A DNA stretch of 64,000 nucleotides from a virus (IMGVR_UViG_3300027710_000011:1-64000); one strand, 5' to 3'; shown: positions 42,796 to 51,383, counted from the first letter of the stretch. Numbers and translations: made by a program. Notes: generated from the letters alone by a model not told the origin.

Positions 42796-44988
42796 TTAGA
42801 TGACGTGATTGTGGATCGCGACCTTCTTGTCGATCACATCTTCCCAGCCCTTGATCGTGATCACGGCCATGATAGGCATGTTCGTGATGTGACGGAAGGC
42901 CGGTTGCACGGTCAGTTCCTTGCTGTTCGCACCGTTGCGGTGGATCGGCAGAGCCAACACCAGCTCAGGCTGATAAGCCATGTTGCCGAAGTTCAGCACG
43001 TTCGGGACGCCTTCCGAAGCATTGGGAGCCTTCAGAGTCATCACGATCTTGCCGTTCATCAGCTTGTTGGGAGTGGAAACCACTTCCAACGACATGCCTT
43101 CACCCAGAGTGCGCATGTCGCCAGTGACCATCAGCCAGCCTTCGGTCACTTGGTCGGTACCGGCCAAGACGATCGGGTCCACGTCGTTGCCGCCGTTCAG
43201 AGCAGCAGCGGCTTGACGCCAGCCGGAGTCACGCACCATGCGATACGACATTTCGCGCATCTTGTTGGTGATGGCTTGCTGGATGTCTTCAGCCAGGTTG
43301 TGCGACTGGATGTTGTTGACGATGGTGCCCAGATCCAGCTCGAACTCTTCGTAGAACGGAGTGATCAAGTGACGCGACACGCCCAGGATGTCCAGGGTAT
43401 CGCCGATCAGGCCTTGCGAACCAACGTAGCGGCTCAGCACGTCCTTGACGCGCAGCAGCTCGTCCACGGCGCCGTTGCTGGCGCGGATGCGAGTGGTGGT
43501 GATCAGAGCGTTCAGGTCGCTGGTGTCGGTGTCATCGCCTTGGCCCAGAGGACGGGGAGCGGTGATAGGCGACAGCAGAGGCACCGAGTAGCACTGGTTG
43601 TACACCGTGATGTCCAGCAGGTCGCCACGCTGACGACGGTTGCTGTTGGTACGACGAGCGTCGATGTTGTAGCCGATCAGCTTGGCGTCGACGAAGGCAG
43701 CGAAGATGGCCTGGATGCCAGCCGGATTGGACGCACCGGGAACGTACTTCACGCCGTTCTGGGTCACCGAAGTCACGGTCACTTCACCAGCCAACAGATT
43801 CATGGTGCCGGTCTGCAGATCCAGCGAACCCGAAACCATGAAGCCCAGACGCACTTCCACGCCGGGAACCACGCCAGCCAGTTCGCCCGGCTTGGCGCCG
43901 TCGATAGCCAGGGTGCTCGAAGTCACCATCACCGACTTGTTTTCGAAGTTCAGGGTGACGCGCTTTTCCGAACCTTGCGGGTTGTAGACGAAGTTCGAAG
44001 TGAACAGGTCCTTGGTCGGGAAGTAGATCACGTCGCCAGTTGCGTCCTTCAGTTGCAAGTAGGCGCCGGCCAGGTGCACGTCACGGTCCACAGCGTCGGT
44101 CGAGTCCATCAGGCCAGATTGCACCAGCGAGTCGACTTGCGACAGGCCGATCAGGCTCATCTGCTGGCCGAACTTCAGAGCGCCGGTGACCACGGCTTCG
44201 CCGTTCTGGTCCACGGTGCTGTGCGGGATGATGGCGCTGTCGACGAACTTGTTGGCAGCTTCGTTGCGGAACACCGGGATGATCGTGGTCTGGTTGTTGC
44301 GCAGGATGTCGGGATCGCGCAGAGCGAACACGATGTTGCGACGCTTGAAGTCGTTCACGTCGCCGGAGGTGGCGCGACGCACTTCGTCCATGACGCTGAT
44401 CAGTTGGATCGAGATCAAGTAGCCGACCTGGTCACGAGTCACCACCACGGTGGGGTAGAAGGCTTCGCCGAACTTGTCTTGCTGAGCCGCTTGCATGTTG
44501 TACGTCACTGTGTACGCAGACATGTTGCGGTTCGATGCGTCGTCGTAGGCTTCCATGGCGGTAGCCAGGCGCTCGACGCCGCCAGCAGCAGCGATCATCA
44601 CGTTGTTGCCATCTTGCGGCAGGCTCGGAGCCTTGCCACCCAGGTAGCTCTTGCCAGCTTGAGCGATCATGGCGGCGCCCAGAGCGGCGTCACGACGAGC
44701 GGGAGTCAGCTTGCCCAGGCCGGAGTCGTTGGCGTAGCCTTCCAGAGCAACACGCAGACGATCCAAGCCGCCGCCGAAGGACTCTTGTTCGGAGTCGTTC
44801 ATGCTTTCCAGAGCGATGCCGGAGCGCACGCCAGCGATCAACGAGGTGCCGCCGTTGGACTGCGCTTCGTTCTTGACAGCGTTCAGGAGACCAGACAGAC
44901 CAGTAGCCGGGATGCGACCAGCCAGGAGACGTTGAACTGCATTTTTCATGATTTGGTTTTCCGTAGAAGAAAGAGAAAAGAATGACAA
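42796..44988 (-). CDS. Major capsid protein, phiKZ gp120-like (730 aa)
   Basis: The core starts with MSAYTVTYNMQAAQQDKFGE, then FYPTVVVTRDQVGYLISIQL, and later LKFGQQMSLIGLSQVDSLVQ. These are hallmarks I recall from phiKZ-type major capsid proteins, and the length (730) agrees with that family. The first 150 or so residues look like a helical propeptide. In this group a protease cuts after Glu in S/A/G-x-E sites, and ATAME (Glu 146) is a candidate. The codons are strongly C- or G-ending, as expected for a very highly expressed gene. It is closed by its own strong terminator and preceded by an unknown 203-residue gene. Confidence 0.88.
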   Translation of the reverse strand: MSFFSLSSTENQIMKNAVQRLLAGRIPATGLSGLLNAVKNEAQSNGGTSLIAGVRSGIALESMNDSEQESFGGGLDRLRVALEGYANDSGLGKLTPARRDAALGAAMIAQAGKSYLGGKAPSLPQDGNNVMIAAAGGVERLATAMEAYDDASNRNMSAYTVTYNMQAAQQDKFGEAFYPTVVVTRDQVGYLISIQLISVMDEVRRATSGDVNDFKRRNIVFALRDPDILRNNQTTIIPVFRNEAANKFVDSAIIPHSTVDQNGEAVVTGALKFGQQMSLIGLSQVDSLVQSGLMDSTDAVDRDVHLAGAYLQLKDATGDVIYFPTKDLFTSNFVYNPQGSEKRVTLNFENKSVMVTSSTLAIDGAKPGELAGVVPGVEVRLGFMVSGSLDLQTGTMNLLAGEVTVTSVTQNGVKYVPGASNPAGIQAIFAAFVDAKLIGYNIDARRTNSNRRQRGDLLDITVYNQCYSVPLLSPITAPRPLGQGDDTDTSDLNALITTTRIRASNGAVDELLRVKDVLSRYVGSQGLIGDTLDILGVSRHLITPFYEEFELDLGTIVNNIQSHNLAEDIQQAITNKMREMSYRMVRDSGWRQAAAALNGGNDVDPIVLAGTDQVTEGWLMVTGDMRTLGEGMSLEVVSTPNKLMNGKIVMTLKAPNASEGVPNVLNFGNMAYQPELVLALPIHRNGANSKELTVQPAFRHITNMPIMAVITIKGWEDVIDKKVAIHNHVI

Positions 44989-44999
44989 TCGGAATTGGT

Positions 45000-45611
45000 T
45001 TAGGCCACCGCTACCTTACGGCGCAGAAGCGTTCGAAGATACAAGCCATAAACGAAGCTCTCGGCGACCTTCGTTGGTTGCTCATAAACATATAGCTGTT
45101 TCACGATCTCGCGAACCAGCTGATATTCTAATTCACGCACGTCACTCACCTTGGCGATGGTGTTGTACAGAATCACTCCGACGGCTTGATCTCGCAATGC
45201 GACGACTTCAAAGCCGCGAGCAGGATCAGACTTGGAGATAGACACATCCGTTTGGCTTGATGCGTCTTCAGAATATAGGCGTCTTTTCAGTTCATCAAAC
45301 GCTTCAGGTTGCAAGGCCAACTTGCTTTCCAAAGTATTGGTGACTGCAATTGATTCTTGGGTGTTGTTGTCCGTGAACCACCAACTACCAAAGATGTTGT
45401 CGCTCTTGTGCTGACGAGAAGGGAAGAGATCCAATCCCAATTTGTGAATGCACAAAAGATCCGTCAGGTCGTTCTGAGACAGAACTTGGCTGGCCTTCTG
45501 GTAATCCAGAAGATCACACATCTTCATGTTCTTGCGACGGATCGTACTTGCCACCCAATAAGGGATGGCGTAAATGCGCCGACGCATCGGAAAAAGCAGT
45601 TTCATTTCCAT
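45000..45611 (-). CDS. Protein of unknown function upstream of capsid gene (203 aa)
   Basis: Not recognised. It is mostly helical and soluble, with a basic N-terminus (MRRRIYAIPYWVASTIRRK) and C-terminus (YLRTLLRRKVAVA). The start is uncertain: ATG at 45611 or at 45605, both with weak ribosome sites. It ends 11 bases before the capsid gene start, so it is probably in the same late transcript. A capsid assembly role is possible from position only. Confidence 0.5.
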   Translation of the reverse strand: MEMKLLFPMRRRIYAIPYWVASTIRRKNMKMCDLLDYQKASQVLSQNDLTDLLCIHKLGLDLFPSRQHKSDNIFGSWWFTDNNTQESIAVTNTLESKLALQPEAFDELKRRLYSEDASSQTDVSISKSDPARGFEVVALRDQAVGVILYNTIAKVSDVRELEYQLVREIVKQLYVYEQPTKVAESFVYGLYLRTLLRRKVAVA

Positions 45612-45738
45612 AACGAATACCCGTGGTATAAGGTTGGCATTGTAGCAGTGGTAGAAATTTCCACTTCAAAGCATTAGTATGTTCACAGCCGGGACATTTT
45701 CTTAATCCCGATGACAATAAACAAAATGACGCTCTCAA

Positions 45739-47280
45739 ATGGACAAAAAAATACTTCTCATTAAGGGTGTTACGCTGTTGTTTCGTGAGAGTCAAATTCC
45801 GAACAACGCTGACAACTCAGCGGCGCTGGTTAAAACACTCTTGGAGGGCGTAACGCTCCCAGACGTAAGTGTTGGTGCCATTGACACCGAACGAGAGATC
45901 CTAGGGGCTCTCAAGCAGATTTGTCTTGAGATGTGTGGACAATCGCCTACACATCAATACGTTGCAGTTGAACTGCTACAAAAGATTCACCACGCCACAC
46001 GGCATGACGAAACTCTATACCATACGTTTCGTGAAGGTATCGAAACTCAGTTGTCAGAAGATGAGCTCAAACGCTTTTGTCTGAATCTGGAAGCTGACGT
46101 TAACGAACATGTCCGTGAAGAAAAGATCAGTAAGCTGATTCTTGATGCAGGAATGCAGCTCAAGTTCAAGCGCGATACCGTTGGCAATATGCAAAGCTTT
46201 GCTGCCGACATCGTTCAAAAGCTTGAGCCTTATAGCGTCAGTGCAAGTAAGGAAGATCCTGGTGTTGTTGGTACGGTTGACTTCGGCAACCGTGAACAGA
46301 TGAACCAGATGATCGAAGAGGGTAAGACCCTGAACAGTTCTGAAGGTATTCTTCGTTTGGGTTGGCAAGGTGTCAACCGAATGACTGAAGGTGGTCTGCG
46401 CCGCGGCGAGTTCGTCACAGTGGCGGCCTTGCAACATAACTTCAAGACCGGTTTCTCTATAAATCTGTTCGAGCATATTGCGATGTATAACACACCGCAC
46501 ATGATCAACGTAATGAAGCGTCCGTTGTTGCTTCGGATCACGTTTGAAGATCCGTTGTCTACCAACATGACTTACATGTATCGCAACATCTACGAGAACA
46601 AAACTCGTCAGATGGCCGACGTGATGGGTACACCGACTGCGGAAATGACAGAGTACGTTTATAACGCTCTGACTGCAACGGGTTATGAGATCATGATGAT
46701 GCACGTTAATCCGTCCGAGTGGACGTATCGACACATCACAAACAAGGTCTTGGAACTTGAAGCCCAGGGCTATGAGATCCATGTTCTGGCATTGGACTAT
46801 CTGGCCATGGTTCCTACAACAGGTTGCCGTGTGACCGGTCCTACTGGTTCAGACATCCGAGATATGTTCCGTCGTATGCGTAACTTCTGTGGTCCTCGCA
46901 AGATCACCTGCATCACGCCTCACCAGTTGTCGACTGAAGCCAAGAAGTTGACACGGATGGGTAACGAAGAGAACTTCGTCAAGGACGTGGCTAACAAGGG
47001 TTACTACGATAGCTGTTCTACCATTGACCAAGAGATCGATCTGGAACTCTACATCCACATCGTGAAGGCCGATGGTGCATCCTACTTGACAGTACAGCGC
47101 GGTAAGCACCGTGGCTTCAACCGTACGCCTGAAGCTCACAAGTTCTGCGTGTTGAAGTTTGAAGACGTTGGCGACATCATCCATGACGTTGACGGTGTTG
47201 ATCTGACTCGCAAGCGTCCAGGCGGTGGGCCAATGGGTAGTCCGGATGAGAAACCTCATTGGGACTTTTCCATCGATTAA
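45739..47280 (+). CDS. DnaB-like replicative helicase with altered P-loop (513 aa)
   Basis: It has the DnaB/gp41 layout: a helical N-terminal domain (about 1-190), a linker, and a RecA-type C-terminal domain beginning LGWQGVNRMTEGGLRRGEFV. Walker B is HVLALDYLAMV (Asp 353). A downstream PHQLSTEAKKL replaces the usual QLNR sensor region. The Walker A position reads VAALQHNFKTGFSIN: Lys 236 and Thr 237 are kept, but the usual Gly residues are replaced by Ala, Gln, His and Asn. The family unwinds DNA as a hexamer at the replication fork. It is a plus-strand gene, followed by a minus-strand structured RNA. Confidence 0.75.
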   Translation: MDKKILLIKGVTLLFRESQIPNNADNSAALVKTLLEGVTLPDVSVGAIDTEREILGALKQICLEMCGQSPTHQYVAVELLQKIHHATRHDETLYHTFREGIETQLSEDELKRFCLNLEADVNEHVREEKISKLILDAGMQLKFKRDTVGNMQSFAADIVQKLEPYSVSASKEDPGVVGTVDFGNREQMNQMIEEGKTLNSSEGILRLGWQGVNRMTEGGLRRGEFVTVAALQHNFKTGFSINLFEHIAMYNTPHMINVMKRPLLLRITFEDPLSTNMTYMYRNIYENKTRQMADVMGTPTAEMTEYVYNALTATGYEIMMMHVNPSEWTYRHITNKVLELEAQGYEIHVLALDYLAMVPTTGCRVTGPTGSDIRDMFRRMRNFCGPRKITCITPHQLSTEAKKLTRMGNEENFVKDVANKGYYDSCSTIDQEIDLELYIHIVKADGASYLTVQRGKHRGFNRTPEAHKFCVLKFEDVGDIIHDVDGVDLTRKRPGGGPMGSPDEKPHWDFSID

Positions 47281-47283
47281 TGC

Positions 47284-47370
47284 AAAAAAAAAAAGAGGTG
47301 ATCAACAGGTCGGCGCATCGGGACACCCCGATGCGCTAGGAGCACCCGCTCCTTGACATGTTGATCACCT
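47284..47370 (-). terminator. Branched intrinsic terminator of the small RNA
   Basis: The outer stem of about 12 bp and two inner hairpins are followed on the minus strand by CUUUUUUUUUUU. It is unusual in being a three-way junction rather than a simple hairpin. Confidence 0.75.
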
Positions 47371-47472
47371 AAAAGACCTCTTGAGCAAAAACTCGTCGAG
47401 GGCTGAGGGAGGAGGGAGTCAGCAGCAACCAAACTACTGAACCCCAGAGACAGGACAACCAATCCTATCTCA
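47284..47472 (-). ncRNA. Candidate small structured RNA, three-way junction plus U11
   Basis: Read on the minus strand from about 47472. First comes a hairpin GCUGA/UCAGC (47402-47423) with a C/U-only loop of 12 bases. Next is a CCUC/GAGG helix with an inner GAG/CUC stem. Then AGGUGAUCAACA pairs with UGUUGAUCACCU (outer stem) enclosing AGGAGC-GGGU-GCUCCU and GCGCAUCGGG-GUGU-CCCGAUGCGC. Last is C plus eleven U (47284-47294). The run of U makes it an intrinsic terminator only on the minus strand. An ACATATGAC promoter-like 9-mer lies at 47478-47486. No ORF fits, and the flanking genes are both on the plus strand. Confidence 0.65.
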
Positions 47473-47477
47473 CCTTA

Positions 47478-47486
47478 GTCATATGT
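47478..47486 (-). promoter_or_regulatory. Candidate early promoter motif ACATATGAC
   Basis: The minus strand reads GGTTACATATGAC, directly upstream of the small structured RNA and with no minus-strand ORF to serve. Confidence 0.5.
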
Positions 47487-47513
47487 AACCAAAATAATCT
47501 TCATTGTACGAAA

Positions 47514-48218
47514 ATGGGCACTTCACAATCTATCGAAGTTACAGCTGCGATGAAAAGTCCACGGAAGTCTCGCACTGAGCAAGAGATCATCAAGATTTTT
47601 GATTCTGAGTTGCAGTTGTTCAATCATAGCCGGAACATTGTGAAGGCCAGTCGTATTGGTTCTAAGAATCAAAGCGTCTGTGAAGATGTTCGTGAGCTGA
47701 AGATGGATTTCTTGATTAAAGAGATCAAGAAAGTCATTGGACCGATTGGTAAGCTCAGTGGCGAACGACGAGCGGCTGCCGAAGTGATGGCGTGTGAAAG
47801 CTATTACTTGATTCTGGAAGGGTTGACGCAACTCCATCCAAGCGAGCAGTACGTCAAGAACCTAATGCTCAAGGCATGGGAAGCTGTTCGAGACAACAAG
47901 GGCATTGGTTACTTCAGTCCATTCAACAAGACGGAAGAAGCGCTGTACTGGCTGTATCGTTTCGTGCATGACGGTAACATCCGTTTTAGCAAGTTCCATT
48001 CACACGTTCAAGCTCACTTCGCTCTTGTTGAGTATCGTCTGCGTAACGGCTGCTTGATTAACAAGTACGATCCGAAGTGGACAAAGCTTCAGGAGGATTC
48101 CAGGGTCGTCCACAAATGGGCGGGTAAAGATGGAATGAATCTCAACCCTGAAGCGTATCGTTTCAAGATTGCCGACCTGCACCGAGAAATTACGGGTCGG
48201 CTACATTCAGGCATGTAA
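47514..48218 (+). CDS. Protein of unknown function (234 aa)
   Basis: Not recognised. It is helical and strongly basic (KSPRKSRTEQEIIKIFDSEL), with Trp/Tyr-rich middle parts (EEALYWLYRFVHDGNIRF). No nuclease or ATPase motif is visible. The ribosome site is weak (ACGAAA). It shares a unit with the 229-residue gene 12 bases later and follows the helicase, so a DNA-metabolism role is possible but unproven. Confidence 0.55.
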   Translation: MGTSQSIEVTAAMKSPRKSRTEQEIIKIFDSELQLFNHSRNIVKASRIGSKNQSVCEDVRELKMDFLIKEIKKVIGPIGKLSGERRAAAEVMACESYYLILEGLTQLHPSEQYVKNLMLKAWEAVRDNKGIGYFSPFNKTEEALYWLYRFVHDGNIRFSKFHSHVQAHFALVEYRLRNGCLINKYDPKWTKLQEDSRVVHKWAGKDGMNLNPEAYRFKIADLHREITGRLHSGM

Positions 48219-48230
48219 AAAGGATTTCAC

Positions 48231-48920
48231 ATGTTTAAAGATTTACAACCTCAGCCTAACCAATCCCACTTGGCTTGGCTGCTCCCGTTCCAAAAGGCCC
48301 AGGAGATCCATGATCGCCTGTACTGCCGCGATGTGGCATGTATGGCACCCACAGACCGTGCTGTGTTTCTGACAATGTTGCTAGCCAAGTACATTAGCAA
48401 CATTCAAGCAGACATGTACACGTCCAATAACGGCATCACTACTGGCAAGCGTGTCACTGACATCTTGATCACCACAACCTCTTTGCTGACTGCATTGGGC
48501 GTGAGCATTCAAGAGCGTTTGGAAAAACTCAACGTTCCTTCACACGTGAATGGTGAGCAGGCCCTGATGCAATGGTTGAGCAACAACTACGTTTTTGACA
48601 TGGGTCCTACCACGGCTTCTGTCAGCGATGTTTACGATCGCAATATGCAGTACATGGTGGCAATGCCTGTTCAGCTCTACAAGGCTATTGACGCGGCTGA
48701 AAACACCAAGCTGATGCAGACGGCAAGTAACTCTCGCTCAGTACTTGTGAACGCCGCCATGCACTTATGGGTTCAGGCTGTGATCTCTCATACACGCCAT
48801 CGCCATACGTCGTTCATTTACGACATGACGGAACGATTGCATGAAGTGGAGTTGAAGTCAATTCACTCCCAATCATTCGGTCTGTTCCCGAATTACTCGT
48901 TGGACAGTTTGTACCGGTGA
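48231..48920 (+). CDS. Protein of unknown function (229 aa)
   Basis: Not recognised. It is an all-helical soluble protein (DRAVFLTMLLAKYISNIQAD), preceded by AAGGA and ending at a UUCG hairpin terminator. It probably works or is at least expressed with the preceding 234-residue protein. Confidence 0.55.
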   Translation: MFKDLQPQPNQSHLAWLLPFQKAQEIHDRLYCRDVACMAPTDRAVFLTMLLAKYISNIQADMYTSNNGITTGKRVTDILITTTSLLTALGVSIQERLEKLNVPSHVNGEQALMQWLSNNYVFDMGPTTASVSDVYDRNMQYMVAMPVQLYKAIDAAENTKLMQTASNSRSVLVNAAMHLWVQAVISHTRHRHTSFIYDMTERLHEVELKSIHSQSFGLFPNYSLDSLYR

Positions 48921-48921
48921 T

Positions 48922-48955
48922 AAAGAGAGGACTTCGGTCCTCCCTTTATGCCGTC
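48922..48955 (+). terminator. UUCG-loop terminator, TTATG family
   Basis: AAAGAGAGGAC and GTCCTCCCTTT pair around a TTCG loop (48933-48936), followed by ATGCCGTC. Confidence 0.85.
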
Positions 48956-48986
48956 AAATAAACAAAAAATAAAAGACAGAATAACA

Positions 48987-49015
48987 CCCCTGACAGGCTT
49001 TCGCACTGTCAGGGG
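48987..49015 (-). terminator. Terminator hairpin for the 391-aa gene
   Basis: CCCCTGACAG (48987-48996) pairs with CTGTCAGGGG (49006-49015). On the minus strand it is followed by an A/T-rich stretch ending TTTTATTTTTTG. Confidence 0.75.
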
Positions 49016-49033
49016 ATTACGTACTGATGGGAA

Positions 49034-50209
49034 TTACTTGTTCAGCTTGTCCAGGATCAGGACGAGAGTCTTGGTGAGACTCTTGTTCGTTTCCAGGAGT
49101 TCAGCGTTAACCTTGCGGGTTTCACGAACTTCACGTTGCACAGCTTGGTTGAAACTGTGAACGGTTTCCAATTTCTGGTGGAGTTCGCGATTGTCAACGA
49201 CAAGTGCTTCGATCATTTCAGTCAGGTGATCAACACGACCTTCGTTGTGATCACCTTGGCTTTCGATCTCTTGCAACTGACGCTGAGTGTCACGATTTCC
49301 GACCGCGATCGCATCCAACACTTGCGAGTGAAGGCTGTATGCGTTATCACGCGGCGCACGGTCATGGTTAGTGCCGTACTGATTGGTAGGCTTTTCGGCC
49401 TTGTTCTTCTTTACTTCTTTTTCTTTGACCTCAACCTTAGGTTTGGTCTTGGTCTTGGTTTCAGGCTGAGGTTCGGGCACCACGTCGTAAACAAGCGGAC
49501 CGCCAATGTCGGCCAGCTTGAGAACCAACTCAGCACTCATCTGTCCAACCAGACGATACTTCATCACCGCCTTTTCGCCTTCGATCTGATACGAGATAGA
49601 GATCAGCCCACTGACAATGGGGCCGGTCGCTTTCTTCGCATTCGTGATCAAACGGCTGCCGACAGAGATGTAACGCAGGCCCTTGGTCAGGAGCGTTGTC
49701 ACATCGCCAACTTGTGCGATGTAGTCGCGCAGTTTGGCCAAGTTCTTCATATCGCCTTCATCGCGAATCGCAGTATTGTCACCGACGGAGTCAAGAACGG
49801 TGAGGAATTCGTGCGTTTCTTCGGCGAGCAGCTCGATCACTGCTTTGGTTTCTTCGACACCGATAGGGGAACCGGAAGTGAAGTTGCCGTGTTTATGAAG
49901 CCAGTCGCTGCCTTCATTAGCGATGTAGAACTCATAGGTGTCATCGTTATTTGCACGACGATTGACAACAAGGTTCAAGCTTTCATGAGACGTAAAAGCT
50001 TTGTGGGTCGGATTGGTGGGTGCCTGAGATTCGGGTTGCTCAATCACCGGGTCGGCAGCGTCAGCGACCGCGTCGTCGCTGTTGCTTGCTTGCTGGGTGG
50101 ATGCATCAGCGACAGCTTCGGCTGGAGGCGCAATGAGTTCCGGGGTAGGAACTTGTTGTGCTTCAGCTTCGATGACAGCAGCTGCGCTTTGAGTGTTCAG
50201 ATCGTACAT
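49034..50209 (-). CDS. Acidic/coiled-coil protein of unknown function (391 aa)
   Basis: The N-terminal 70 residues are Ala/Pro/Glu-rich and disordered (PAEAVADASTQQASNSDDAV). A folded domain spans about 75-240 (YEFYIANEGSDWLHKHG, TTLLTKGLRYISVGSRLI). A Lys-rich linker (KTKTKPKVEVKEKEVKKNK) follows, and a coiled coil ends the protein (RETRKVNAELLETNKSLTKT). The start has GGAG upstream. A 9-bp inverted repeat lies 21 bases before the ATG. No family is recognised. It is the only large protein among many small minus-strand genes in this region. Confidence 0.6.
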   Translation of the reverse strand: MYDLNTQSAAAVIEAEAQQVPTPELIAPPAEAVADASTQQASNSDDAVADAADPVIEQPESQAPTNPTHKAFTSHESLNLVVNRRANNDDTYEFYIANEGSDWLHKHGNFTSGSPIGVEETKAVIELLAEETHEFLTVLDSVGDNTAIRDEGDMKNLAKLRDYIAQVGDVTTLLTKGLRYISVGSRLITNAKKATGPIVSGLISISYQIEGEKAVMKYRLVGQMSAELVLKLADIGGPLVYDVVPEPQPETKTKTKPKVEVKEKEVKKNKAEKPTNQYGTNHDRAPRDNAYSLHSQVLDAIAVGNRDTQRQLQEIESQGDHNEGRVDHLTEMIEALVVDNRELHQKLETVHSFNQAVQREVRETRKVNAELLETNKSLTKTLVLILDKLNK

Positions 50210-50229
50210 TCTAGTGACTCCGTTAAAAT

Positions 50230-50256
50230 CGTATTTGTTGTTCTATTACAAATACG
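50230..50256 (-). promoter_or_regulatory. Inverted repeat upstream of the 391-aa gene
   Basis: CGTATTTGT (50230-50238) and ACAAATACG (50248-50256) are perfect inverted repeats, separated by 9 bases and 21 bases upstream of the ATG at 50209. This could be an operator, a leader hairpin or part of a promoter. The rest of 50257-50436 holds only a small TGGTA/TACCA hairpin (about 50402-50416). Confidence 0.5.
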
Positions 50257-50436
50257 TCTTGTTTACCAAAGCTCGTGGGTTGTTCACAAACTTTGATCCC
50301 CTTTTTACGTGCGAATACTTACTACTGTATCTGACGTAATTCTCTTTACATTGCCTTTCGCATACTTTTTTGAGCACGCTCAGACATAGGACTTTACAAG
50401 CTGGTATTTTTTACCATCTTTCAAGGGACAGCATAA

Positions 50437-50470
50437 GGGGAGTAGGAGGCGCCCAGCCTCCTACTCCCGA
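50437..50470 (-). terminator. Terminator of the giant RNA
   Basis: GGGAGTAGGAGGC (50438-50450) pairs perfectly with GCCTCCTACTCCC (50456-50468). On the minus strand it continues CTTATGCTGTCC, like the other TTATG-family hairpins. Confidence 0.8.
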
Positions 50471-50856
50471 TAGCCGGGTCATCGCTGACCCTAAGTGTGG
50501 GTGAGCTAGGGTGGTCAACCAAAAAACCACCGTAACTCACGCCCCTTCCACACTCCTCACAATGCTGTCTGCTCCGACATTTCTATCAGGCACTGGGTCA
50601 GCTCCCCAGCTCATTGTAAGATCAGATTCGCCGAACCTGACTTTCGCTCTTGTTGAGGCTACTCCAGAACTCACCTCAGTTTAATGCTCCGCCATCTGGA
50701 TTGAGCATTTTTCTCTTACCGTATTGCGTGTACGAACCGAACAAACTCCTACAATACAATACGTGAGAAAACGGCGCACCAATGACTTCAGCGAGTCTAG
50801 TGCGCCTTCATTGAAGACGTATACTGGGGGTAGCCCAGCACACGTCGTCAACGTAT

Positions 50857-50921
50857 GAACAGCATAGACAACGAACACTCAACTCCCCGAAAGGAGTCGA
50901 GCATTCGCTTCTATACTGTTT
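50857..50921 (-). ncRNA. 65-nt long hairpin within the giant RNA
   Basis: GAACAGCATAG...ACTCC pairs with GGAGT...CTATACTGTTT over almost the full length. At least four non-Watson-Crick positions are G-U on the minus strand but A-C on the plus strand, which fixes the transcribed strand. It could be a processing site or a protein-binding arm. Confidence 0.7.
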
Positions 50922-51383
50922 AATGATAATCCTAGGTCACCATCCAAGTCGCCAAGCCGTTGCGTACAGCCTGGTTTGAGCGCCCTCCACAAGAGCCAGT
51001 GTTGCTGGCAATCATGCTTTCAGGTGACTAAGGGCTATCATCGTCTAGTCCTCCGCGCTTCACAGATCTTGGGATTGTTAAGCCCGCTTTCGGGGGCGCC
51101 CTTAATCTCCACGCGATGGCGCTATCTTTCAGATAACTTGCTAGTTAAGATGTCACCTTAACTAACCTGATGCGGCATGGGTTGACAACCCACCCTAGAG
51201 CCAACTTTCGTCGGCCCCATTCAACTATCATGTGTTTACGCTTTCGCGCTATGATAGTGCCTAAGGCATCACTCTTGGCCACTGATGAATTACTCCAAGC
51301 CGGAGCCTATTCCATCAGGTGATCTTCTTCACACGATCGTCTTGCACGTAAAAACTTGCATTACAACCAGCGATTCCACGTTT

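Larger units (their letters stand above)
50437..51380 (-). ncRNA. Candidate giant structured non-coding RNA (about 940 nt)
   Basis: No gene fits in this interval. On the minus strand it folds locally throughout. Main helices in plus coordinates: 51282-51318, 51224-51258 (inner CGC-GAAA-GCG), 51200-51215 (GAAA loop), 51178-51192, 51142-51164, 51123-51135, 51079-51106 (GAAA loop), 51026-51050, 50995-51009, 50952-50974, 50857-50921, 50811-50851, 50773-50806, 50720-50763, 50683-50709, 50623-50639, 50495-50553 and 50476-50491 (GCGA loop). The GNRA loops exist only on the minus strand. Helices 50623, 50952 and 50857 need G-U pairs that would be A-C on the plus strand. It begins just after an ACATATCAC motif and ends at a 13-bp terminator-like stem. 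It resembles the phage-borne giant RNA classes (GOLLD, ROOL) in scale and style; membership is untested. Confidence 0.7.

Noticed and set aside
42784-44985. 733-residue plus-strand ORF opposite the capsid gene
   Set aside because: It mirrors the whole capsid frame because of the capsid's strong third-position bias. The translation is His/Gln/Val-rich and has no family features.
50620-50642. tRNA-like T arm (GGTTCGGCGAATC on the minus strand)
   Set aside because: The loop and closing bases are not canonical, and no acceptor, D or anticodon arm can be built around it. It fits better as one hairpin of the giant RNA.
50681-50878. 65-residue minus-strand ORF in the giant RNA
   Set aside because: It has no ribosome site and a low-quality sequence, and it runs across the strongest RNA helices, including those at 50773, 50811 and 50857.
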